41,223 nucleotides of DNA from a virus. Positions 22,401-29,273 of the stretch are shown here, in pieces (the stretch's first letter is position 1; the number at the start of each line of letters is the position of its first letter). A program made the position numbers and the translations under genes. The stretch lies in IMG/VR virus record IMGVR_UViG_3300028394_003304, positions 1 to 41,223 of that record; one strand, given 5' to 3'. Below the pieces are notes generated by a model, which was not told the DNA's origin, did no database searches, and worked only from the letters and a program-made list of their open reading frames with translations.

Positions 22401-22973
22401 ATGAAATTAATAGCTTTATATCTAACATTCTCTTTATCAACTATTAATGCACAGGTTGCTAAGGTTGATCCTACCGCTAGAAGTTACAATAATAACATAA
22501 TAGATCTAGCAAATTCAGTTCAGAAAAAATGGGGTTCAAAGAAAAACACAGTTATAATAGTTGACTTCTCCAAACCAATGGAAGTTCAAAGACTATATGT
22601 AGTTGATCTGGATTCTCAAAAAATCATTAAATCATCAAAAGTCTGTCACGGTAAAGGATCAGGACAAACCTCAATACCATCCAAATTCTCAAACACGCCA
22701 AATAGCAAAACGAGCTCAAAAGGAGTAATGAGAACAGCGGAGAGTTATCAGGGTAATTGGGGTTATGCCATGAGGGTGGATGGACTACAGGATATAAATT
22801 CAAAAGTTAGATCCAGAGCAATAGTTTTCCATAATGCAGAGGTACAACACACACCATACAGTTGGGGATGCTTTTCTATACCAAAAGAAGATTATAAAGA
22901 AGTGATCAATCTAACAAAGGGTGGAAGTCTAATCTTCGTATTTTCTAACAACAACGATATCAAATCTTACTAA
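22401..22973 (+). CDS. secreted L,D-transpeptidase-like protein (YkuD-related)
   Basis: 190 aa. A signal peptide (residues 1-17, ending I-N-A-Q) exports it to the periplasm. Residues 50-170 follow the murein L,D-transpeptidase catalytic-domain family of Bacteroidota: V-I-I-V-D-F-S-K, R-L-Y-V-V-D-L, C-H-G-K-G-S-G, a central G-V-M-R-T, I-V-F-H-N-A (His144) and S-W-G-C-F-S-I-P with the catalytic Cys157. Such enzymes form or exchange 3-3 cross-links in peptidoglycan. In a phage it might remodel the wall or protect it against a competing lysin. It has its own host-type promoter and is joined to the next gene with no gap. Confidence 0.85.
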   Translation: MKLIALYLTFSLSTINAQVAKVDPTARSYNNNIIDLANSVQKKWGSKKNTVIIVDFSKPMEVQRLYVVDLDSQKIIKSSKVCHGKGSGQTSIPSKFSNTPNSKTSSKGVMRTAESYQGNWGYAMRVDGLQDINSKVRSRAIVFHNAEVQHTPYSWGCFSIPKEDYKEVINLTKGGSLIFVFSNNNDIKSY

Positions 22974-23426
22974 ATGGAGTACTCAAAATTCGCAGAAATG
23001 GTACTCAGGCTTAAAAAACAAGGCGAAATAACATCAAAGGCATACGAGTTAAAAATTGACCTAATAGATTTCACAGATGATCTAAATAGAGTAATCGATA
23101 TTCTTATAAAGGAAGTATATGGTGAAGAAGGATATGATTGGTTTACCTGGTTTTGCTACGAAAGCGATTTTGGTGAGAAGGATTGGAGCAAGCTTCCATG
23201 CTATAAGAGTGTGGATGGCATAATGACAAAAATCCACGAGGCTGGTGAAGCCAGATATGGAGCAACTGATGAGAGCGGAGAACCCATATGTCATTCGATA
23301 GAATCAACCTGGGAATATTTGGAGAAGAATTATGGGGAGAGAAGGGAAACACCAAAGGAAAGCGCCTGGGATAACATCGAAAAAAGCTTTAATAAAATTA
23401 AAAAAACACCAAAAGGTAAAAAATAG
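22974..23426 (+). CDS. hypothetical protein, 150 aa
   Basis: Begins immediately after the L,D-transpeptidase stop. Acidic and aromatic, with Y-D-W-F-T-W-F-C-Y-E-S-D-F-G and a lysine-rich end (N-K-I-K-K-T-P-K-G-K-K). No family recognised; shared transcript suggests a link with the transpeptidase. Confidence 0.6.
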   Translation: MEYSKFAEMVLRLKKQGEITSKAYELKIDLIDFTDDLNRVIDILIKEVYGEEGYDWFTWFCYESDFGEKDWSKLPCYKSVDGIMTKIHEAGEARYGATDESGEPICHSIESTWEYLEKNYGERRETPKESAWDNIEKSFNKIKKTPKGKK

Positions 23427-23462
23427 GGAGGAACCAAATAATATAAACCAAATAAAAAGAAT

Positions 23463-23615
23463 ATGAAGAAATTAATTATCGCTTCTGGATTACTGGTAGC
23501 ATCGCAAGCATTGGTTGCCCAAACAGAACAACCTAAGAAGGAACATGAACCAGCATATGTTGATTTTGTTTATGTGACTCCAAATACGGACACTATATCT
23601 TTTATTGGATCCTAA
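23463..23615 (+). CDS. secreted small protein, 50 aa
   Basis: A signal peptide MKKLIIASGLLVASQALVAQ is cut at V-A-Q, leaving about 30 residues with T-P-N-T-D-T-I-S-F-I-G-S at the end. No cysteine for lipidation. Too short to classify. A further possible TTG-start frame of 27 aa (23617-23700) follows but is weak. Confidence 0.6.
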   Translation: MKKLIIASGLLVASQALVAQTEQPKKEHEPAYVDFVYVTPNTDTISFIGS

Positions 23616-23711
23616 ATTGACAGAGAGTAACACAACCATAGTTATGGTTCCCCGATCAGGGATAGACAGAAGAAAAGCTATAAAAAAATACCAATCATAA
23701 TTATCTATTAA

Positions 23712-24719
23712 ATGGGGAAAGAAGAAAAAGGGATTCTGAAGAGAATTAAAAGAATGCATGTATTAGAAGATGCGGATATGGATGACTTTAACATTCCCCC
23801 CGAGGAGAATTCTGATGAACATCCAGATGGTCTGGATAAAATAGACTTTAGCCAATGGTCAACCAATGGCGACGGAACATATATACCATCACCAGCAACA
23901 ACTGTGACCCTTCCGCCCGGGTTATATGACATGTATTATAATAATCGGGCTGGCGAATGGACTTTAAAAAGACAGCGTATTAATACCGACGAGCTTTATC
24001 AGCTTCCAACAAAGGAGATCGGTGTTATCCTAACTGATCTTAAAAGCTTCTGGAAAAAAAGACAGACGTACAAAAAGTATAAGCTTATGCATAAAAGAGG
24101 TATACTACTTTATGGGGATCCTGGATGTGGTAAGTCTGGTATATTGCAGCTTTGTATGAAACATATCATCAGCGAGTTATTTGGTATAGTTATTAATATT
24201 AAGGACGAGGATTCGGTTAGAGGTTATGCTGATATTATCCCGAAGCTAAGACAGATTGAACCGAATAGGCCTCTCGTTGTTATAATCGAGGATATTGATT
24301 CTATTGCATCGGAGAGCAGTTATATTACATCTCAGCTTCTTAATATGCTTGATGGAGTAAAGCAGATTGAAAATGTTGTTTATATTGCAACAACAAACTA
24401 TCCGGAGAAATTGGAGGAAAGAATAACAAACAGGCCATCCAGATTCGATAGAAGATATTATATTTCCCCACCAAGCAAGGAGGTTAGGATGTCATATCTT
24501 AAGAACAAGATAGGGGATGAACTTGAAGTTGATTTTGATCTATGGGTTAAAGATACAGAAGGAATGTCAATGTCACATCTAAAGGAGCTATTCATCTCGG
24601 TATTTTTACTGGATAACACCTACGAGGATGCAATTAATAATCTTAGAGATCTAAAACAAAAGCCAAGAGCTAAAGGGCAGAAGTCTGTTGGATTCTCAAG
24701 CACTCAAAATGGAGAATAA
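23712..24719 (+). CDS. AAA+ ATPase, BCS1/FtsH-like core
   Basis: 335 aa. Residues 1-100 are an acidic, partly disordered N-terminal part. The ATPase core has Walker A G-D-P-G-C-G-K-S (135-142), Walker B L-V-V-I-I-E-D-I-D (188-196), sensor 1 I-A-T-T-N-Y-P-E and an arginine-finger region R-P-S-R-F-D-R-R. The C-terminal lid begins after Y-I-S-P-P-S-K-E. No protease domain is seen, so a remodelling or unfolding motor is likely. The T4-like replisome uses other ATPases; the substrate here is unknown. Overlaps the next gene by 11 nt. Confidence 0.85.
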   Translation: MGKEEKGILKRIKRMHVLEDADMDDFNIPPEENSDEHPDGLDKIDFSQWSTNGDGTYIPSPATTVTLPPGLYDMYYNNRAGEWTLKRQRINTDELYQLPTKEIGVILTDLKSFWKKRQTYKKYKLMHKRGILLYGDPGCGKSGILQLCMKHIISELFGIVINIKDEDSVRGYADIIPKLRQIEPNRPLVVIIEDIDSIASESSYITSQLLNMLDGVKQIENVVYIATTNYPEKLEERITNRPSRFDRRYYISPPSKEVRMSYLKNKIGDELEVDFDLWVKDTEGMSMSHLKELFISVFLLDNTYEDAINNLRDLKQKPRAKGQKSVGFSSTQNGE

Positions 24720-24945
24720 TAGTAGAAGACCTAAGGAGATCAAATTAGAGAGCATCTTCAATGACGAGAAAAAGGAAGGACTTAAGAGGTTCATTTTGGA
24801 ACACAAGAAAAAACAATTAGAAAACGATTGGGAAGAAATCTTATTTGATTTTATAGATTTTTACCCGTGTATATTACCCCACTAATTATTTGAATGGCTG
24901 ACGGAAAATTACGAAATACCAAAGAAGAGAAATAAAAATGTATAA
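24709..24945 (+). pseudogene. small gene split by an in-frame TAA
   Basis: From ATG 24709 the chain reads to P-C-I-L-P-H and meets TAA at 24883. The same frame goes on for 19 codons, L-F-E-W-L-T-E-N-Y-E-I-P-K-K-R, to a second TAA at 24943. The second part looks like normal protein and would form one helix with the first if the TAA were GAA (H-E-L-F-E-W-L). Likely a single-base nonsense change or error; readthrough is possible. Function unknown. Confidence 0.6.
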
Positions 24946-24948
24946 ATT

Positions 24949-25185
24949 ATGAAAAACTTTTTATCAATATTAGTAGGATTATTAGCAGTAATTGGATGTG
25001 CTGATAGTAGTAAACAAACACCAAATCCACATAAAATGGAACTGGATAACACATCAAAGTATTATGACAAAAATTATAGAGTATATACTCTAGAAGGTTG
25101 TGAATATATTGCAGTCGGTAATGGAACAGGCCGATGGGGTTCACATAAAGGAAATTGTAAAAATCCAATTCATTACACAAAATAA
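24949..25185 (+). CDS. small lipoprotein, 78 aa
   Basis: Lipoprotein signal with lipobox A-V-I-G-C at residues 13-17, so the mature chain starts at Cys17 and should be membrane-attached. The C-terminal half carries C-E-Y-I and W-G-S-H-K-G-N-C-K-N-P-I-H-Y, a pattern I have seen in small phage proteins with no known function. The two Cys may pair. Starts 3 nt after the broken small gene. Confidence 0.7.
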   Translation: MKNFLSILVGLLAVIGCADSSKQTPNPHKMELDNTSKYYDKNYRVYTLEGCEYIAVGNGTGRWGSHKGNCKNPIHYTK

Positions 25186-25186
25186 T

Positions 25187-25442
25187 ATGTATAAATCATT
25201 CAAGTTAACAAAAAGATACGGGATAGCATTTGAAAGATTCCGCAAGGCAGCTAAAACAATGAAGCTAAGAAAAACGGTTTATCACACGGGAATCTATAAG
25301 ACGACCGATGATATTAACGGGTTTGATACCTATTACTTTGTATTGGGGAGATGTCGGATCATATGGACCGTTCAACATAAGCATAAATCTGGGCATTCTG
25401 CCGGATAATCTGATGAAAATAATATCCAAGTATAAAAATTAA
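25187..25442 (+). pseudogene. small gene with a +1 frameshift near 25337
   Basis: From ATG 25187 the frame reads M-Y-K-S-F-K-L-T-K-R-Y-G-I to G-F-D-T-Y-Y, then turns into an arginine/histidine-rich tail that ends at 25408. In the +1 frame from 25338 the reading is L-Y-W-G-D-V-G-S-Y-G-P-F-N-I-S-I-N-L-G-I, protein-like and closed at 25442. One extra base near 25337-25339 explains this. A mutation, error or programmed shift; I favour the first two. Confidence 0.65.
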
Positions 25443-25461
25443 ATTCGGAAAAAAGAAATAA

Positions 25462-26046
25462 ATGAAATCTAAAAAAATTTTGTTCCTGGATAATGACGGC
25501 GTAATCTGTCTCTCCAATAACTGGGGTGGAAGATCCAAAAAATGGAGTAAGTATAGAAAGCTTAATCCTGATGCAACCAGCGACACAACCGCACCAGTTG
25601 AGGTAAGATTTGACGATTTTGATAAGAAAGCCGTTAAGGTATTGAATGAGGTATTGGAAGAAACCGGAGCTGAAATCGTTGTTTCCTCTGATTGGAGATT
25701 ACACGCAACATTGGAAGAACTTGGGGAATACTACCTATCAAAAGGAATCTTAAAAGCTCCAATCGCATTCACCAAACGATACATCGGTTGTGATAAACCT
25801 GATGAATTTGAATGGGTTAGAAGAACAATGTATGAACAACAAAGATGTATCGAAGTTAGACAATATCTAACAGATCATCCTGAAGTTACACATTGGGCTT
25901 GTATCGACGATTTGGAATTAGGTGAAAAAGATACCTACGATAGAGAACAAAAGTGGGGATTATCCAACTTCGTTCACACACCAAGAGAAAATGAAGGAAT
26001 CAAACAATCAGGAGTAAAAGAAAAAGTAATTGAATTCTTATCATAG
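25462..26046 (+). CDS. HAD-superfamily phosphatase-like protein (RNA-repair-associated HAD type)
   Basis: 194 aa. HAD motif I is L-F-L-D-N-D-G-V at the start, motif II V-V-S-S-D-W-R, and the acidic motif C-I-D-D-L-E near residue 148. The W-R after S-S-D and the overall order match the HAD domain found in multi-domain RNA repair proteins of phages and bacteria. T4 Pnkp has a phosphatase domain of the same superfamily. Action on RNA or nucleotide 3' phosphates is possible but not shown. The codons in the second half are regular and the gene is intact, unlike its upstream neighbours. Confidence 0.78.
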   Translation: MKSKKILFLDNDGVICLSNNWGGRSKKWSKYRKLNPDATSDTTAPVEVRFDDFDKKAVKVLNEVLEETGAEIVVSSDWRLHATLEELGEYYLSKGILKAPIAFTKRYIGCDKPDEFEWVRRTMYEQQRCIEVRQYLTDHPEVTHWACIDDLELGEKDTYDREQKWGLSNFVHTPRENEGIKQSGVKEKVIEFLS

Positions 26047-26047
26047 T

Positions 26048-26554
26048 ATGCAGGATCAATTTGATGATGCATTCTACCCCCTAATATGGGCACACGTACA
26101 ACAATATCAGAGGTGTGTCTTAAAATATGGTGAGAAGGAAAGAATAACAAAAAAGGTTAAGGAGTCATTAAATGGATGCGTCCAGAAATGGTCAGATTTA
26201 CCTGCAACAATGGCTTCGTCTAAAGTCATTGAATTTTTCAATTCCAAATTTCCTCATCTTGATCCGTTCACGATAACATGGCATCAGAAATATCTTGTCG
26301 GCAAGGATGATAAAAAAAGAGGGTTAATAGTATGGGAACACACGACTCCGTTAAATATTCTACTCAAAGAATTAATAACAAAACAAAGCCAGGAAGAGAT
26401 AAACGAATGCATGGATTCATATTCGGGGGTTTGTCTAATAACTCGGGATGAGGATGACACACTAAATGAAAATAAAATGCGGACGGTTAGACCTGGTGGA
26501 TGGGAGGAATGTTATTCTTTATGTGATATTAATGTTGTGGGAAGGGATATATAA
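26048..26554 (+). CDS. hypothetical protein, 168 aa
   Basis: ATG at 26048 lies 1 nt after the HAD gene stop; an upstream in-frame start would overlap that gene. Aromatic start F-D-D-A-F-Y-P-L-I-W-A-H-V-Q-Q-Y. Contains K-F-P-H-L-D-P-F-T-I-T-W-H and R-P-G-G-W-E-E-C. No family recognised. Its last codons overlap a putative promoter. Confidence 0.6.
   Translation: MQDQFDDAFYPLIWAHVQQYQRCVLKYGEKERITKKVKESLNGCVQKWSDLPATMASSKVIEFFNSKFPHLDPFTITWHQKYLVGKDDKKRGLIVWEHTTPLNILLKELITKQSQEEINECMDSYSGVCLITRDEDDTLNENKMRTVRPGGWEECYSLCDINVVGRDI
26546..26554 (+). promoter_or_regulatory. putative late promoter, GATATATAA
   Basis: Exact match to the recurrent element, overlapping the final codons and stop of the previous gene; 16 nt before ATG 26571. 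Confidence 0.45.
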
Positions 26555-26570
26555 AAGAAAAAAAATCACA

Positions 26571-26948
26571 ATGAATCACATTTTACCATACGGTGCTATT
26601 AATGAAGCTGCAACAGCACTTCCCAAAATGCCGGATTTTCTTCAGAAAGCTGGAGCTAAACCAACCTATGTTCAATATGGGGGACCAGCGAAATTGGGCA
26701 ATCAACCTCCAAATGCTTGGGAATTAGAGATTAAAGCCCCCTATTCTACTAATCAAACATGGAGCTTAATTTTCTGGCCGAACGGAACTTTTGATACTGG
26801 CGTTCAACCAGCAAATACTAACGGGCCATTTACAAGTGGAGGAAAATGGAAAGCAGACGGAGCATCATTCTTCAGCATGGGAAAAACAAAGATAAATGGT
26901 GTTTCCCTGGTATTTACCAGTCTTATGTCACCAACAACATACATGTAA
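26571..26948 (+). CDS. hypothetical protein, possibly a virion component, 125 aa
   Basis: ATG at 26571 follows the promoter motif. The chain is uncharged and glycine/proline/aromatic-rich (Y-V-Q-Y-G-G-P-A-K-L-G-N-Q-P-P, N-G-P-F-T-S-G-G-K-W), more like a structural beta protein than an enzyme. It lies directly before the SGNH hydrolase gene. Unknown function. Confidence 0.6.
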   Translation: MNHILPYGAINEAATALPKMPDFLQKAGAKPTYVQYGGPAKLGNQPPNAWELEIKAPYSTNQTWSLIFWPNGTFDTGVQPANTNGPFTSGGKWKADGASFFSMGKTKINGVSLVFTSLMSPTTYM

Positions 26949-26964
26949 AAAAATATACCACCGA

Positions 26965-27756
26965 ATGAATAATATAATAAAGGACTTTAGATCGTTCTTT
27001 TCTATCAATGAATCTATAAATCGAGAAGAGAACATAATAATTGGTGACTCTTGTACTCCCTTTATAGCCAAAAATACCAAATATGCAAAGATTCTTTCCA
27101 CGAAAGGCTCGGAAGAAGCATTATGGAAAGGCGGGATGGGAATAAAATGGCTAATTGGTGCCTTAGATAAGAAACCATCAACAACATCAATAAAAAATGT
27201 TATTATTAACATAGGAACAAACGGCGGTTTCAATATCAATAGCAACATCTCAGGATTATTTGGTAGTCTTAGAAGAGCTTTTCCGTCTGCTAATTTTATA
27301 GCAGTACAGGGATCTTGGGGTTGGGGAGGTAACAAATCCATCACGACGAGTCAGGTTAAAGCATTTTATCAAAAATTTGCTAAAGAGGGTGCAGTTATAA
27401 TAGAACCACCGATTGGATCTGTTAGCGATCCACATGGGAATTTACCAGTTTATGGTGAAATAGGAAAGGCTATAGATAATATATTGGAAAATAGTAAAGG
27501 GTCTGGCGTTTCTAATATAACTAATGTAACTAAAGGTATAAAAGGTACAACAGTAACCTTGCCTGGTATTTATACAACCTCTCCATCCGATCCGTACCAA
27601 TACAAAGTTATAAATGACATTTGGTACACTAAGGGTAAAACCATACTGGACTGGAAATCGTTGGTTAACAACAAAAAAGCTAATGACATCCTGGATAACC
27701 AATTTCCAGATGCCAGGACCAAAGAAGCTAAAGAAGCTAATAATAAACTATATTAA
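26965..27756 (+). CDS. SGNH/GDSL-like hydrolase with head-targeting-like N terminus
   Basis: 263 aa. Starts MNNIIKDFRSFFSINES, fitting the shared terminal motif with a possible I-N-E cut. The hydrolase part has I-I-I-G-D-S-C at about 24-30 with nucleophile Ser29, I-N-I-G-T-N-G-G at about 81-88 (block III-like Asn), and S-D-P-H-G-N at about 154-159 with Asp155 and His157 as catalytic pair. Such esterases remove acetyl groups from sugars or lipids. A C-terminal extension carries W-Y-T-K-G-K-T-I-L-D-W-K, a wall-anchoring-like look. In a virion the enzyme could deacetylate host glycans on entry. Start chosen after the previous stop. Confidence 0.75.
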   Translation: MNNIIKDFRSFFSINESINREENIIIGDSCTPFIAKNTKYAKILSTKGSEEALWKGGMGIKWLIGALDKKPSTTSIKNVIINIGTNGGFNINSNISGLFGSLRRAFPSANFIAVQGSWGWGGNKSITTSQVKAFYQKFAKEGAVIIEPPIGSVSDPHGNLPVYGEIGKAIDNILENSKGSGVSNITNVTKGIKGTTVTLPGIYTTSPSDPYQYKVINDIWYTKGKTILDWKSLVNNKKANDILDNQFPDARTKEAKEANNKLY

Positions 27757-27767
27757 AACAAAAAACT

Positions 27768-28055
27768 ATGTCAAAATTAAAAGTAATAGATTTCTGGGCC
27801 CAGTGGTGTGGACCGTGCAAGATGCTCGGGCCAGTTTTCGAATCAGTAATGAATGAGTTTCCAGAAGGAAACGAAAGAGGAGTTGAAATGAAAAAAGATA
27901 ATGTGGACAATTCAGATTCAGAAGCAAGAAATTTCAATGTGAGATCAATACCAACTATCGTTTATGTTAAGGACGGTGCGGAGGTTGGTAGAACTTCAGG
28001 AGTTCAAACTAAGGAAGCAATTCTTAAAAAAATTGAAGAACATCTACAAGATTAA
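27768..28055 (+). CDS. trxA: thioredoxin
   Basis: 95 aa. Active site W-C-G-P-C at residues 13-17, then N-F-N-V-R-S-I-P-T-I-V-Y-V with the cis-Pro. A cytosolic disulfide reductase. T4 uses a phage thioredoxin/glutaredoxin for ribonucleotide reductase, and T7 uses the host thioredoxin as a polymerase factor; either kind of role is possible. It lies 11 nt after the SGNH hydrolase and is followed by a strong terminator. Slightly shorter than the usual 105-110 residues. Confidence 0.92.
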   Translation: MSKLKVIDFWAQWCGPCKMLGPVFESVMNEFPEGNERGVEMKKDNVDNSDSEARNFNVRSIPTIVYVKDGAEVGRTSGVQTKEAILKKIEEHLQD

Positions 28056-28057
28056 AT

Positions 28058-28087
28058 AAAAAAGGCTAGTTAAACTAGCCTTTTTTA
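28058..28087. terminator. bidirectional intrinsic terminator
   Basis: AAAAAAGGCTAGTT and AACTAGCCTTTTTT: a perfect stem with T runs on both strands, placed between the thioredoxin gene and a convergent minus-strand gene. Confidence 0.9.
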
Positions 28088-28225
28088 TTACCCCTGTCCC
28101 TTGTTACCTTTTAAGTAATTCTTAGAGTTTTTGTTTTTTGAGCTTCCACTCTTAGCATGTCTATCACAAGATTTAGCTGAGTTTGATTTGAATTTTGTTT
28201 CTGTTGTTACCTTTGACTTTGCCAT
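28088..28225 (-). CDS. small basic protein, 45 aa
   Basis: Reads MAKSKVTTETKFKSNSAK, then S-C-D-R-H-A-K-S-G-S-S and a K/N-rich tail ending K-G-N-K-G-Q-G. Highly basic, no hydrophobic core: a nucleic-acid-binding peptide is plausible. It is the last gene of the minus-strand run and ends at the shared terminator, 2 nt downstream of the coiled-coil membrane gene. Confidence 0.6.
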   Translation of the reverse strand: MAKSKVTTETKFKSNSAKSCDRHAKSGSSKNKNSKNYLKGNKGQG

Positions 28226-28227
28226 TT

Positions 28228-28824
28228 TTATTTTTCTTTATTTTCTGATGCATATTTTACACCCATTATCGTACCCACTATCGAGAAAGCGTTAGTAAGT
28301 AATATACCAAACATATTGGACCAAGTTGATCCTATCATTTGTGTGTCTTTGCCGGTTATTATAGCTATTGAGTACATGATAGTTGTAATCACACCAACCC
28401 CCATAATTACGCCCAAAGCAACTTTAACTATTGTGCTGATCAATTCTGTCTGTGATCTTTTTTGTATAATATCCAAATCATTTAAAGCTGCGTCTTTAGC
28501 GGTTTCTGCTTCGATTTTTGACAATTCAGAATTTTTTCTTTCTTCCTCTGCTGATTCTAAAGCTGTTTTAAGTTCCTCATTTATTCTGATATTATCTTCC
28601 TGTGCAGTTATTAAGTTCTTATTGTGCTCTTGGATCTGTTTAGTAACATCCAATCTTCTCTTACGAGCATCTTTATCTTTAGTACTTGCATCTTCAATGT
28701 ACTTAATAAAATCTTCATCACTAGGATCAGATTCTATAACTTTCAGAAGATTTCCTTCTAAAAATATATTATTCTTAGATTGAACCTCTAATAACCAATC
28801 TCTTATTTTTTTATCAACTTTCAT
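28228..28824 (-). CDS. coiled-coil protein with two C-terminal membrane segments, 198 aa
   Basis: Residues 40-130 are a long charged coiled coil (E-E-L-K-T-A-L-E-S-A-E-E-E-R-K-N-S). Two membrane helices follow at about 135-155 (V-A-L-G-V-I-M-G-V-G-V-I-T-T) and 170-190 (M-F-G-I-L-L-T-N-A-F-S-I-V-G). The gene starts 3 nt after the response regulator stop, so it is third in the two-component operon. A membrane output or sensor partner, or a holin controlled by the pathway, are both possible. No family recognised. Confidence 0.72.
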   Translation of the reverse strand: MKVDKKIRDWLLEVQSKNNIFLEGNLLKVIESDPSDEDFIKYIEDASTKDKDARKRRLDVTKQIQEHNKNLITAQEDNIRINEELKTALESAEEERKNSELSKIEAETAKDAALNDLDIIQKRSQTELISTIVKVALGVIMGVGVITTIMYSIAIITGKDTQMIGSTWSNMFGILLTNAFSIVGTIMGVKYASENKEK

Positions 28825-28827
28825 TAT

Positions 28828-29259
28828 TTATTTGTAAATTTTAAATGGAGCAGTTCTATTTTTATAACCCTCGAAATCTTTTTTAAATTCCTCTAGCCTA
28901 GGTTCTATTTCATCCGACTTGATTATCCAGAATTGGGCTCCTGCTTTAACCGCTTTCGCTTGTTCAGTTGGTTCATTAGACGATGATATAATTCCTATAA
29001 CTACGTTGTTACCGTATTCGAAATTGATCTTACGAATAAGTTCGATTCCATCATATGAGGAGCCTATGATGTTTAAATCTACAAATACACATTCCGGTCT
29101 TCCCTCTGGATTTGTTTGCCAATCTTCAAAAAGATTTGCAGCTCGATCCGAGCTATCAACGCCCTCAAGTGTAAGCGAAATGTCAAGAAGACTACATGCA
29201 TCTTCGAAAACTAAGTGAAAAAGATTTTCGTCATCCACTAGTAAAATTGAATTTATCAT
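28828..29259 (-). CDS. response regulator, receiver domain only
   Basis: 143 aa. CheY-like: acidic pair Asp9-Asp10 in L-V-D-D-E, phosphoacceptor Asp61 in C-V-F-V-D-L-N, I-S-S-S at 91-94 in the Thr/Ser position, and Lys114 in W-I-I-K-S-D. No DNA-binding or enzymatic output domain follows; about 25 charged residues end the chain. It probably acts by protein contact after phosphorylation by the neighbouring kinase. It lies 14 nt downstream of the kinase gene. Confidence 0.93.
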   Translation of the reverse strand: MINSILLVDDENLFHLVFEDACSLLDISLTLEGVDSSDRAANLFEDWQTNPEGRPECVFVDLNIIGSSYDGIELIRKINFEYGNNVVIGIISSSNEPTEQAKAVKAGAQFWIIKSDEIEPRLEEFKKDFEGYKNRTAPFKIYK

Positions 29260-29273
29260 AATTTTATTTATTT

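Noticed and set aside
23617-23700. 27-codon TTG-start frame after the secreted protein
   Set aside because: Short, non-ATG start and no recognisable feature; left as a remark only.
28316-28783. 155-codon plus-strand frame across the coiled-coil membrane gene
   Set aside because: Mirror of a biased coiled-coil sequence; the minus strand continues an operon with 3-nt spacing.
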